Assembly (NCBI GenBank): GCA_026119855.1
Contig: JAOWBW010000303.1
Span: 806,001 to 870,000 of the forward strand
DNA: 64,000 nt
From: Campanula takesimana
Taxonomy: Eukaryota; Streptophyta; Magnoliopsida; Asterales; Campanulaceae
Direction: 5' to 3'
Position numbers and translations under genes: made by a program. Of this stretch, positions 17,546 to 28,565 are shown piece by piece (positions within the stretch are counted from its first letter, which is position 1; every line of letters begins with the position of its first letter). The notes beneath the pieces were generated by a model that did no database searches, had not been told where the DNA came from, and saw only the letters and a program-made list of their open reading frames with translations.

Positions 17546-19025
17546 AGTATGTTTAAATTTTTGGCTTGATTTGTTGAAATATATGAAATTAATTTTTGAA
17601 TAGAGAGGATAAGGGATCGAGGCAGTGAATTTAATGGGGTGGAGGGAAGACAATAGATGGAGGTAGGGTGGAGAGAGAGAGAGGCGGCGGATGTGTGGTC
17701 GGGGAGAAGGAGCCAGCGGAGTTGCCGTGGGGGAAGAAGGAGGCGGTTCGGAAGGGGGTTGGGTGGAAGAAAAAGATGTGTGGGAGTTATGGGGTTGATT
17801 TGTAAAGTATTGTTCTAGTTTATAGCCATTTTAAAATAGTTTTATCAAGTTTTTTCTTTTCAGTTTTACACTTTGTAACTTTTTTTATATATATTTTTTG
17901 AATTGATATTCCTATATTACCCTTGGATATTAGGTCACATTCACATTACATGCTCATTTAACTGGAAAAAGTAAATGTCGTCAACCTGATTACCACGAAC
18001 AATTAGGTGAAGTACCTTAAATGCAAAAGAAAAAAAAAAAAAAAAACATTGATTTTAGGAGGCAAATCCACATAACCCCAATAATTTGGATATTTTTATT
18101 CCATTCCCCTTTTTTATTCTAGTCATCGGGTCAAAACATAAAATTATTATTGTTCTTGTGCTAAAAGAGTAATTTTTTTCGAACTTTAAAAGGTACAGAA
18201 AGATGAAGAAAGGTTGGCATACCCCCCCTCCTTATACTGTGGCCTTCGCCACTGCGAAAAAGGTATGGCTGTAAAGGTCAACAAATAAATGAAGAAAAAG
18301 TCAGACAAATAAATGGAGAAAGAGCGGGAAGAAAAGGAGAATAAAGGAAAGCTTGTTTTCGTGATTATGAACTTCATCTTTGATATCCCATGAGCAACTA
18401 ATTTTTTTTTTCTTAATCAAAAATGAAAATAGATATTTTGAACCGGATGAAATACAATATTAAAAAAATAATCACATAAATAATTTTCGGTATGTAGAAG
18501 AAGAATATATAGAGTAGTTTAAATGAATGAAATGAGGGGATAGACTTGGACTGATGATTGATATTAGCCAAAACATGTTCAAAAATAACTTTGTCCAAAA
18601 GGAGAATAAAGGAAAGCTTGTTTTCGGTATGTAGAAGAAGAATATATATAGAGTACAAGAAGAAAGAAATAAATATTGTTAATTAATTAACCGAAACGGA
18701 GGAATATTATTATTATTTTTAAGGATAATAATAAAAATACAGCTTGCAGATAAACAAGGGTCAATTAGATGTTGGGAAGAGGTCAACATAGCAGGAGGCA
18801 TATGGAAATGAACAAGTGTGGGGACTGGGGACAATTTCTTGACAAATCCTATTCAAGCGAAATTCATGGGGTCACGCATATTAATAAATGCATTTAATTT
18901 TATGTATAAAAATATTTTTTCCAATCCAAAATAAGGAGTTAGGGCAAAATAGTCATAATTTTGATTTTTGTAGTACTTTATTTTGCTATATTTTAACTAT
19001 GTTGAGCAAGAGAGTCAAATTACAA
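17546..19025. other. Intergenic stretch with a GC-rich fragment and local duplications
   Basis: 17600-17790 is GGAGG/GGCGG-rich and resembles a gene leader fragment of unknown origin. A 26-bp word (GGAGAATAAAGGAAAGCTTG and six more bases) occurs at 18338 and 18600, and TATGTAGAAGAAGAATATAT occurs at 18491 and 18630, so short local duplications are present. No gene is supported. Confidence 0.5.
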
Positions 19026-19179
19026 AGAGTAATGTTAGGATTGCATAAAAAGTTTTTTATAAAATAAGTTACAAAATGATTTGGTAGACATGAATGTTGT
19101 GTTAGCAAACGCTAATTAAGTATCCAATTAATAACTGCCAACTCATTTTATACTACTTTTTGTAATTCTAGCGCTGTTC
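19026..19179. mobile_element. MITE, hAT-like
   Basis: Inverted ends (AATGTTAGGATTGCATAAAA versus the reverse complement of TTTTTGTAATTCTAGCGCTG) are flanked by AATTACAA on both sides (19018-19025 and 19180-19187). 154 bp. Confidence 0.6.
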
Positions 19180-19365
19180 AATTACAAATTCCCTTCTTGT
19201 TTTAGAAGTTTAATATATTTTTAATTTGATTTTATTTTCAGCTCAAATAATTTTTTATTATAATTTTATGAATTTAGTATAATTGTGAAACAACATTCTT
19301 CAAACACATGCTCTTTACGTCATATATGAATGTCAAAAAGTATATACGAGTACTATTTATGAAAA

Positions 19366-19536
19366 GGGCAATGCTAGGGGCACAAAAAATGATGGATACA
19401 AAGTGAGATGACGATATTTTATTGGTTGCATCGATTGTGGACCCGGCACACTCTAATAAAAAACACCAATAAAATTTTGACACATCATGTTGTAAACCAC
19501 ATTTTATGGCACTTTTTTGTGACTTTATATTTACCC
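19366..19536. mobile_element. MULE-type MITE (GGGCACAAAA family), copy 1
   Basis: Flanked by the perfect 9-bp duplication TTATGAAAA (19357-19365 and 19537-19545). Ends GGGCAATGCTAGGGGCACAA and TTTTTGTGACTTTATATTTA then CCC. The core has the family mark GGACCCGGCACACTCTAAT. Members recur at 27267, 30851, 32571, 48035 and 53545. Confidence 0.85.
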
Positions 19537-19675
19537 TTATGAAAATTTACATTTTAGATGAATAAACATCATTAATATCCACAACGTTCGCTTTTAGCTT
19601 GCAAGTATTCTTTGAAAATATAACTTTTGTAAAGGAGAAAATTTGATAGATTAAATGGTTTGCTTCTTTTTCTTT

Positions 19676-19757
19676 ATAAGCGAGGCGGGGCAAGCACATT
19701 TCTATCTTATCGAGATCCGTCTCATCTGAGACCGTCTCACACAAGTCTTCCTCTTTA
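19676..19757. mobile_element. Fragment of the TGTGAGACGG MITE family
   Basis: GGGGCAAGCACATTTCTATC followed by CGAGATCCGTCTCATCTGAG and GTCTCACACAAGTCTTCCTC matches the right half of the MITE in MYB intron 1. The left half is missing. Confidence 0.6.
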
Positions 19758-19892
19758 TATTTATATTTAGGGACAATTTCATATAAAATAAAGGTTGATG
19801 TTTTTTAGGGGGTCGAAGTGGCAAGTAAAAATTTTATAGTGACAAATTAGCAAGGTATTTTTATATTTGATCCAATACTTAATTGACAAAAA

Positions 19893-20966
19893 TTTGTATG
19901 AGAACACCATGACCCGGATCCATGACCCACATGCAATTTTTTTTTTTTTTTGATTTTTGCTTTTTAATTTTTTTTTTCGGTTTGTCGAAAGTAATAGTTA
20001 CTATAACTAAATGTAACAAACGTGTTACCTATATGTAACAGTTTACATACATAAAAGTAAAACATATATACAGAAAAGTAACAATTTTTTTTTTATGTTT
20101 TATTCGTTTGCCAAAAGTAATACTTATTACAACTCAAATGTAACGAACGTGTTACTTATATGTAACAATGTTTATACATAATTGTAACACATATGTATAG
20201 AAAAGTAATAATTCAATTATTTACACTTTGGAACTAAAAACACTTGTGTTATTAACATTGTAAAAATAAGAAAGTATTTACTTGTATGATAATATTGTAA
20301 AACAGTTACGTTTACTTGTATAATAGTATATCTATATGTTTTTAAAAAATAAGTTACAATGAGTTCATTTATCATGATACATGTAAAAGTATTACATTAT
20401 CTATAAAAATCTGTTACAAGTTCATCTACTAAAGTGTTACATTTACTTGTACAAATAATTACATTCATGTATATAAGTTGTTATTTTTCAAATGTTACTT
20501 TCTTTTAAAAAATAAAATAAAAATACTAAAAAATAAAAAATATTCAAGAAAAACACTATTACATTTCAGTATAACGATAATTACATTTATTTATTGTTAG
20601 TGTTAAATGTATTTATAGTTAGTATTACAGTTGAAAGATGAGTAAAATGAGTTATTTTTTTATTTTTTTTGTAAAACTGGTGTTACGTTTACTTATAAAC
20701 AATGTTACTTTATAAGTAACACAGTTGTTACATTTAGTTGTACTAAGTATTACTTTTGGCAAACGGAAAAAACAGTAAAAAAAAACTTTAAAAAAATGAT
20801 TTTTTTTTCTGGAAAAAAAAATTAAAAAATTGGGCCAATGGGTCGCTGTCACGTGGCAGATTTTGAGTGGACCATGGTTGGGATCATACGCTTCGCGGAG
20901 AATGTTGTACACGAGTCATGGGTCGACCCGTCTCTTTCATAAGACGGATCTAGGTGTTCTCACAAT
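19893..20966. mobile_element. Terminal-inverted-repeat element dense in GTAACA words
   Basis: Outer ends TGAGAACACC (left) and GGTGTTCTCA (right) are inverted, and ATGACCC / GGGTC words follow on both sides. Further in, AAAGTAATAGTTACTATAAC at the left pairs with the reverse complement of TTGTACTAAGTATTACTTTT at the right. Between them are over twenty GTAACA/TGTTAC words. No target duplication was recognised and no protein is encoded, so the superfamily is unknown (Mutator-like is possible). Confidence 0.6.
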
Positions 20967-21747
20967 AGACCACCTCTACTTAATTTTACTTGAAAGTCAT
21001 TCTTTTTCTAAAAAGACTTATTCAAGATTAAGTAATTAATGTTTCTTCAAGACAAATTGGAGAGATAAAAACAACAATTAAAGAATAAATAAAATTCTCT
21101 TATAATCTCTTGAATATTAATTAAAGGTGGGCAAATGGCACATTAGTGCCCCCAAAGTTTCATATGAATTGCAATTTAGGTATTAATGTTTCAATTTTGG
21201 CAATTTGGTGCCTAATGTTCACCTTTTGTGGCGAAATAAGTCTTTTTTGGATGGTCATGGATGGAAGCTAACGAAATTAACAAAAATTTAACGAGCTTCT
21301 TTAAAAATTGCATTTCTTACCCAAAATTTGGTCGCATACGTTTAAAAAGTTTGTCTCGCACGTTATTTTTAAAACACGTTTTTTCTGAGAGTTAGGAAAA
21401 ACGTTTTTCCAAAGATTGTGTGCATAAAGATTCACATGCATGGTGGTGATTTGTGCGCCTTACAAATTGTGATATTAACATGCATACATTTACGTGTAGG
21501 GAAAAAGTAAAGCATTATTTCGACTTGAGTAATTAGTTGAGTATGAAATTAAAGTAAAGAAGGAAAGGAGTAGATGTAAAAGTGTGTTGTCAGGGTAAAG
21601 AAATATGAATGGCTAATATGAGATGAGATGCATGTGATGTGATGGTCCCCTATAAGTCATCTTCATTTATACGTTTAATACGGGGCAACACATGCATGAT
21701 GCATGCGACCGCTATTCATTTCCTTATGCCTTTTCTTGATCTCTTAA
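20967..21747. other. Intergenic stretch
   Basis: GCAAATGGCACATTAGTGCC (21132) followed by AAAGTTTCATATGAATTGCA resembles a single Mutator-like end of the type seen at 63049. No partner end was found. Nothing else is recognised. Confidence 0.35.
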
Positions 21748-22317
21748 GGCCCGTTTGTCGCAGCTAATAGCTGATGACTTTTGGCTGAATGACTTATGAT
21801 TTATTGTCAGAATACTGTTTGTTTTGGTTGATTTGAAAATGCTTATGAGTTGTCTTAAGCTAATTGTGACTGTTTGTTGAAAAAGCTAAAAAATGACTGA
21901 ATATAATACAAATACCAAAATACCCCTCATATATAAATAAACATATAATAATTTATAATATAATTGTATAACTATTATATCTAATTATAATTATTTAATT
22001 GTTATAATTATTAATGATTATATATTCATAATAATCATAATTATATAAAAATTAATATTATATATAATTTTATTAAGTATATATTAATAATGATAAAATA
22101 ATATTAATAATAGTAATATAGTTTTAATAATATGATGATTATATAATATTAATAATATAATTATAGTAATAATAATAATACTAATAATAATATAATATAA
22201 TAATAACTTTTAATAATTTTTATTATTATTAATTTTATAATGATAATAATAACGAAATTGTAATAATAGTATATTTATGATTATATAATGTTAATAATAT
22301 AATTATAAAATAATAAA

Positions 22318-22358
<41 letters not shown>

Positions 22359-22598
22359 AATCATACATAGAAAAGGAAGGGTATTATTGACTTACCAAAA
22401 GTAATGAATCTTCCATATTTTCAATAAGCCAAGAAAAGCATCATTTTTCTAGCTTTTTAGCTTTTACTTATTTATGCTTTGAGGGAGTTGTACTTGACTT
22501 ATTGGCTTTTAGCTTATAAGTGAAAACAAACACTACTAAAATAGCTTATTTTAAGTCAAAAGCCATAAGCCAACCCAAATAAGTGAAAACAAATAGGC
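21748..22598. mobile_element. Inverted-end element, possibly Tourist/Harbinger or hAT
   Basis: The left end GGCCCGTTTGTCGCAGCTAA and the right end AACAAATAGGC are roughly inverted. Several GCTTATAAG / AAGCCATAAGCC words lie at both sides. The interior is an extremely AT-rich block with an ATT microsatellite (22318-22356). No clear target duplication. Confidence 0.4.
22318..22356. repeat. (ATT)n microsatellite
   Basis: About thirteen uninterrupted ATT units inside the AT-rich interior of the element at 21748-22598. Confidence 0.95.
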
Positions 22599-22608
22599 AT
22601 TTAATATA

Positions 22609-23058
22609 CTCCACCGCCCCGGAAAGTTTGTCTCAATTTTAATGTCAACAAAAATAAATTTTGACTAAGTATTAATGTCGATTTAATTATTTTAGTACAA
22701 TAAAATTTAAAAAGTTATATACCATCCATCCTGTATTAAGCTTTTTAGTTTGACTTCGAACGCTTACTACAAAATAAACTAAAAAACAATAGAAAATAGG
22801 TCAAAAAAAGTAGTGAGTTAGGGATATAATTGTCCATAAACACTATTTATGAAGCAAGTGGGGTGAAAAGAAAATTAAGTAGGTAACGGTTTTTTTTTTA
22901 ATTAAATGGGTTTTATGAGGACCATATTATCCAAAATACTATTCACAATTTGTCATTCATGGAATAAAGCAACTTCAATGTTTGGTCATACTTAACATAT
23001 GTTAACAAAAAAAAAAAAAAAAAATCAAAATGAGACAAACTTTTCGGGACAAGGGGAG
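22609..23058. mobile_element. Stowaway-like MITE, enlarged
   Basis: Ends CTCCACCGCCCCGGAAAGTT and AAACTTTTCGGGACAAGGGG then AG, with TA on both sides. At 450 bp it is longer than its relatives, and the middle (22725-22990) may be a second inserted or fused element. Confidence 0.75.
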
Positions 23059-23560
23059 TATTCGCTTTTTTCCATATAACAAACGAAATATTCATTTTTA
23101 AATAAAAATAATAAAAATTATTTTGATTATGAAAGAGAAAAAATGGGGCAAAGAATAGATAGTAAAAAAAATATTGTAAGCATGGCAAGTGTCCCATAAA
23201 TAAATAATTCTAATAAAAAATATTATAGAAAAGTGAATATTTTAATGAGATACCAATATGATTTAATATATCCTTCTGTATTTCACAATATACACAAAAT
23301 GAAGGATGCACGTGAATTAAGGAATGTATAGTAGTGGATAGTTGTTGCCAGGGACGTAGCCAGGATTTGGATTGAGGGAGGTCAAAATACTATTTTAAGA
23401 TAACTACATATTCTAGAACAAGATGCATAATAGATAAATACTCTCTCCGTTCCATAAAGATAGTTCCGATTTTTTAGCTTCTAAATTGAATCAACTTTAA
23501 GAATTTTTTTAAGGTTAATCTGATTATATTAATGAAAAAAAAGGTTATTAGTAATATATA

Positions 23561-23809
23561 CTCCATTCGTCTTCTCACTTTTTGTATCGTTACTACGAAT
23601 GGATTTTGAACAATAATTTTAGGTTGATTTAATTATTCTAATAAAAATTTAAAACTTTTTATTGATAATACTATTGATGGTGTATCAATTATAATTTTTA
23701 GATTTTCATTCTATAATTAAATCAATTTATGATAACTATAATTATTGCTCGAAGTTCATTTATAGTAACGACAAAAAAAAATATAAAAAGAGCATATTGA
23801 GAAGGAGAG
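23561..23809. mobile_element. Stowaway-like MITE nested in a hAT element
   Basis: Left end CTCCATTCGTCTTCTCACTT; the right end ...TATTGAGAAGGAGAG is approximately its reverse complement. TA lies at the left. About 249 bp. Confidence 0.6.
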
Positions 23810-23954
23810 AATATCATGTAGATTGTCATTAGAATAAATGAATTTCTTAAATTATTACTCTGTTCATCCAATATAACCTTCCATTTTAGTTTCTAACTTT
23901 ACAATATAGCTTTTCATTTTAATTGCTCAAAAATCTAACTGATATAAAGATATA

Positions 23955-24134
23955 CTCTCTCCGTCCAAAAATGATCTTCACGTTTGACTAATCAAACTTT
24001 TTAAGGATATGAGCACTTGCTTCACTAGCCATGTTGTGTTTATACACCTTTTAAGCCTAAATTGTCGAAATGAGAAGAACTTTTTGGGACAATAAAAAAT
24101 AGCAAATGAAAATATTATTTTGGGACGGAGGGAG
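23955..24134. mobile_element. Stowaway MITE nested in a hAT element (180-bp subfamily)
   Basis: Ends CTCTCTCCGTCCAAAAATGA and ATTTTGGGACGGAGGGAG, TA on both sides. It belongs to a subfamily of about 170-185 bp with internal CATGTTGTGTTTATACAC, also at 26572, 27906, 45538, 49600 and 50056. Confidence 0.85.
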
Positions 24135-24410
24135 TAATACATTAATACCCATGTTTTTTCAAACTTTAGGGGGCCATTAAGAATAAGGCTAAATTTAAGG
24201 GGGGGGGTTCAAAGTCACAGCTATTGAATTTTTGTTATAAATTAAAGGGGTCTAAGTGGCAAAATTAGAAAACTCAGGGGGGTCAATTGACCCCCTTTGC
24301 CCATATGTGCCTCCGTCCCTGGTTGTTGCGAATATGAAAAGTGAGGTAGAAGAGAAAAAGTGGGTAAGTAGTAGATTGTTGTTGTGAGTTTGACAAGTAG
24401 GTACCATTGA

Positions 24411-24413
<3 letters not shown>

Positions 24414-24452
<39 letters not shown>
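24414..24452. repeat. (AT)n microsatellite
   Basis: About 18 AT units. A tyrosine/isoleucine-rich open frame over this tract is an artefact of the repeat. Confidence 0.95.
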
Positions 24453-24454
<2 letters not shown>

Positions 24455-26571
24455 CATTTTAAGAAAGTGTGATTTATCAATGAGACACGCAAAAGAAAAG
24501 TTTGTGCACGTTGTTATGAGATGAAGGGAATAATATTTATTATGGAACTGATGGAGTGATGCGTTATTAGTAATTACTAATTCGTATCTCATTTATAATC
24601 AAAAGTAACCATTTTTCATGATTTAGAAAGAAAAAAAAAAAGATTTTTTAAATTTTATTTTGAAATGAAATTTAATGTTAACTACTAAAAAATATTAATA
24701 TTGCCAAAAGGCTTGTGCCCAATCGACATTTTGAGTATGTTTAGGTCATTCCGTCGTAGAGTTCTTGGATTTAATACCCTTGTTGGCTAGAATTGTGGTC
24801 AAGACTTTTTTTTTTGAAAAAACTTAGTAATATTTAATGTCTATAATGTGTACTTATTTTTTTAAAAATAAATTATTAATTGGAAATATTTTTGTATAAA
24901 ATAGAATGAAATTATATAAATGCATTTAATAATATTTTAATTGAAACTGAAAATTTTCAATGTTTATTCTTACATTTGAAGATGGAGGATGGAGTATCAT
25001 CTAATGTTTGATTTCTTCAATCGTCATCGAAAATCAAGCTTAGTCGATGCGTTATAACAATGACATGTATTTGGTAATTAATGAATGTCTAAATTTCATT
25101 CACTTGATATTTTTTTACATGTAATGGTAAATATTGTGAAATATTTTTGTTATTCATTTTCAAAATTTTAATTGCAAGTGTATGATCAATCCTCCTCATA
25201 ATAAATGTCGTAGTGATTTTTTAAACCTTCCTCCGTGGGGGAACAAAATAATAATTTATTCCTAGAGAACATCTAGAAACAAGACGATTGGAAATATCGA
25301 CAAATTCTTGCCGAGTCCTTTCCGTTTGGTGATACAGTAAAGGAACGGTCTGATTGAATTTAACTATAGTCACTAAAAATCTAATTGTTTTCATGAAATT
25401 TTAATAATTATATTTGATACTCCCACAAATTTCATCAATAATAGTATTTAAACTTTATGAGAATGACAAGATTTAATAACTGCTTGGTCAAAGTTCAATC
25501 ACTAGTCACTATGACCAAATATAGTCAATATACGACAATTATTTTGAGTCAAATAAAGTAATAACAGTTGATGTTTTTGGTAAACAATCAGTTATAGATA
25601 AAATTCTTTCAAAAATTGACATACACTCATGCATGTATAATTATTTGCGTGTCTAAAAGAACAGAATAAAAAAATACTACTACTCTTCAAACCAAGTTTT
25701 TCATGTTATAGCTGATTATCATTATTATTATTTGAGTTGATTAATTTCCTTAAAAAATGTATTATAAATCGAATATTTAAAATAATAACATATTATTTAA
25801 AATTTTGTATATGATGGAGTTTTAAACGCGAGGCACAAGCTTATTACTCGTATTAAACGGTTTGGCTAGTATTTTTGAATAATTTTGAGAATTGAACGAA
25901 AACATAAGGGTTTTTCGAATTGTTTACACGTAGTGTATTATATTGGACGTACTATACACTTATTTACCAGCTATAGTTTGAATATTCTTTTCAACTTAAT
26001 TAAACTTTAATAATAATTTTTTGAAATTTTGATAAACCTTTTGAATTCAAAAAAGTATTATTGATGCACCACTAAAATGCTATCAATAACTAATACTTAG
26101 AATTTCATATAGATGAAAAATCTTCATTCAACATTTAGGTGCACGTACTCAACATATGATGAGAAAGTTATATAGCAACACCTTAAAAGTTTTGAAGCTT
26201 TTCTGGAATAAAAATAAAAATTATTCAATTTACTCACTCCATCTCAAAAGAATATTTCAAAAATATTTAATTTACTCTTGATCGAGAAAAAATATTTAAT
26301 TTACTCTTGATCGAGAACATATTTTACTACAAATGACATCCATTTCAGTAGTGAAGGAAATGAGTAATACTACATTTAATATTTTTGAAGCTTTTGGCGC
26401 TCATTTTTGGAGTAACAATGTTCCCATTTAGCTCCAACTTCAAGCATGAAAGATGAAGGAAATGGTAAAGGTCAAACTGAATCACCTCCAGTGGGTTTGA
26501 TTTGATATATAGCAAATCTATATCTATAGTCTATGGATATTAGAGGTTTGTATAAAAAAAATAAAATAGTA
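24453..26571. other. Intergenic stretch, nothing recognised
   Basis: AT-rich sequence without a convincing open frame, RNA gene or element ends. A short duplication of AAATATTTAATTTACTCTTG occurs near 26268 and 26287. Confidence 0.5.
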
Positions 26572-26750
26572 CTCTCTCCGTCCCAAAATGATATTCTCAT
26601 TTGACATGTTTTATTGTCCCAAAAAATTCTTCACATTTCTACAACCTAAGCTTAAAAGTGCTCAAACAAAACATGACTAATGAATCAAGTGTTCATGTCT
26701 TTAAACAGTTTGAATAGTCAAATGTGAAGATAATTTGGGTACGGAAGGAG
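26572..26750. mobile_element. Stowaway MITE (180-bp subfamily)
   Basis: Ends CTCTCTCCGTCCCAAAATGA and GATAATTTGGGTACGGAAGG then AG, with TA on both sides. 179 bp. Confidence 0.85.
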
Positions 26751-27266
26751 TACTAAAAATTAGAGGTTTGTTGTAAGTAGAAATCTTGAAGTCTCCAATG
26801 AACGATCATGATCATCACTTGTATCAATGCAATCTTAAATAAATGATCAAATCACAATGCTTTACATCTTTGACTTATTATACATATATGCATGGGGAAA
26901 GAAAGATCAAAAGAATAGATTCCTCCTTGAAAACAACTGCGCGCGCATACATGGAGGAGTAATTACACACCTTTTCCCCGTTACTACCATTTTTAGCTTT
27001 TACTCTGCCACGCGTAATTTGGTCAAGCACCATCACAATCCATAACATTAGGGTTTAAGTATTTGTCGAGACAATAATAACTACTCCCTCCGTTCTAAAA
27101 TAAATAATCATGAAATTTTAAAATTTGCTAGTGAACAAGAACCAGTCTTATGAAAAACATGTTTTACACTAAGAGGTGTGTCAACTTGTTTTACATTAAG
27201 AGATTATGTTTTACATTAAGGGATGAAAACAAGTTTTACACTATTATACTAAAGCGAGTGTATAAA

Positions 27267-27671
27267 GGGTAAATATAAAGTCACAAAAAAGTGCTACAAA
27301 ATTTGGTTTACAAAATTAGATGTCGTTTTGGGAGTTAATTTTTGTCTCAAAATACTTGTCATTTTACAATTTTCAAGGCTTATTTATTGTTGTATACCAA
27401 TTCTACCCCTATTAATGATAAGAAATTATCTCTTGCACAAGCATTTAATAGTCTAGGTAATTGAATAACTTTAGGGGTATATAAGACATTTTCACATATA
27501 TTAATTGAATTTCTTAATATGTGTGAAAGTGTCTAAAACGACATCTATTTTGAGACGGAGGGAATATGTGTCAAGATTTTATTGGTGCTTTTAATTAGAG
27601 TGTGTCGGGTCCACTATCGATGTAACCAATAAAATATTTCCTGAACTTCTTTTGTGCCCCTAACATTGCCC
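27267..27671. mobile_element. MULE-type MITE (GGGCACAAAA family) split by a Stowaway
   Basis: Flanked by the perfect 9-bp duplication GTGTATAAA (27258-27266 and 27672-27680). The left part (27267-27316) and the right part (27567-27671) match the uninterrupted copy at 53545. The middle is the Stowaway-like insert at 27319-27564. Confidence 0.85.
27319..27564. mobile_element. Stowaway nested in a MULE-type MITE, left tip missing
   Basis: The right end ACGACATCTATTTTGAGACG then GAGGGAA is typical. The left side starts at GATGTCGTTTTGGGAG, so about 19 terminal bases (CTCCCTCCGTCTCAAAATA in the intact relative at 33121) are gone. TA flanks both sides (27317-27318 and 27565-27566). Confidence 0.75.
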
Positions 27672-27905
27672 GTGTATAAAAGTTTTTTCAAAATTTTCAA
27701 ATGTCAATAATGGGTCAGCTGGAAACTCTATGAATTTGACACCTAACATTCCTCCTATGAACAGCATAGGGAGAGATCTAATATGTGGTTATAAATTAGT
27801 ACTAGTACAATTTTGCAATTTGACCTTATGGACACACACACATGTTAGTAGTAATTGGTTTTTCTTCTATTGATGGTAATGATAAAGAAAAAACTATGTG
27901 ATATA

Positions 27906-28084
27906 CTCCATCCGACCCAAAATGATCTTCTCATTTGCCATTTCTCATTGTCTCAAAAAGATCTTCCCATTTCTATAAATTAGGCTTAAAAGTGCATAAA
28001 CACAACATGGCTAGTGAAGCAAGTGTTCATATCCTTAAAAACTTTGAATAATCAAACACGAAGTTTTTTTTGAGACGGAGAGAG
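27906..28084. mobile_element. Stowaway MITE in the MYB promoter region
   Basis: Ends CTCCATCCGACCCAAAATGA and TTTTTTTTGAGACGGAGAGA, with TA on both sides. 179 bp. Its right end is about 240 bp upstream of the MYB TATA box. Confidence 0.85.
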
Positions 28085-28321
28085 TATTTGTGAGAAGAAA
28101 GGAAAAGAAAAGAAGAAAAAAGGGAGATAAATAACTAGGGTAGAGCATTGAATGAAACGCGGTTTTGGGAGGGGATGAATAATAGAGACAGCTGACTTTG
28201 GCTTTAGCTGCTGCTGCAAATGCCATGAGGGAGGAGTAAATGCTACTAATCTTTATTTGCTGTCAAACACATTACTCTTTTGACTCTTTATCTTACATTA
28301 CTATACTCACCCCCCTCTCTC

Positions 28322-28329
28322 TTTATAAG
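28322..28329 (+). promoter_or_regulatory. TATA box of the MYB gene
   Basis: TTTATAAG follows a CT-rich stretch, 237 bp upstream of the MYB start codon. It would place transcription start near 28350-28360. Inferred from position and sequence only. Confidence 0.55.
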
Positions 28330-28403
28330 TCAGCCTCTCCTCTCCCCTCCCTAAGTAGGAAGGAGTGAGTAATAAGGGTCAGGTCCAGTGTGGGGTTTAT
28401 TGC

Positions 28404-28431
28404 TTCAATTCAATTCAATTCAATTCAATTC
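28404..28431 (+). repeat. (TTCAA)n tract in the MYB 5' leader
   Basis: Five TTCAA units plus TTC between the TATA box and the start codon. A (GA)n tract follows at 28534-28553, just before the ATG. Both are likely transcribed leader microsatellites. Confidence 0.85.
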
Positions 28432-28565
28432 TCTCACTACTATCTCTTACTACTACTTATATTTTCTTCTCACTTTGTATTGTTTTGTTCTCATTTCTAT
28501 ATTCAAGTTCTCAGAAAAACAAATTGATTATAAAGAGAGAGAGAGAGAGAGGAAGTGAGAAAAAT

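Larger units (their letters stand above)
23349..24321. mobile_element. hAT element, non-autonomous, carrying nested Stowaways
   Basis: Ends CAGGGACGTAGCCAGG and GGCACATATG...CGTCCCTG (reverse complement CAGGGACGGAGGCAC), flanked by the perfect 8-bp duplication GTTGTTGC (23341-23348 and 24322-24329). At least two Stowaway MITEs (23561-23809 and 23955-24134) and a lone Stowaway end (23441) lie inside it. No coding sequence. Confidence 0.85.

Noticed and set aside
24242..24592. Open frames with runs of Tyr-Ile on the minus strand
   Set aside because: They are produced by the (AT)n microsatellite at 24414-24452 and the right end of a hAT element; no domain.
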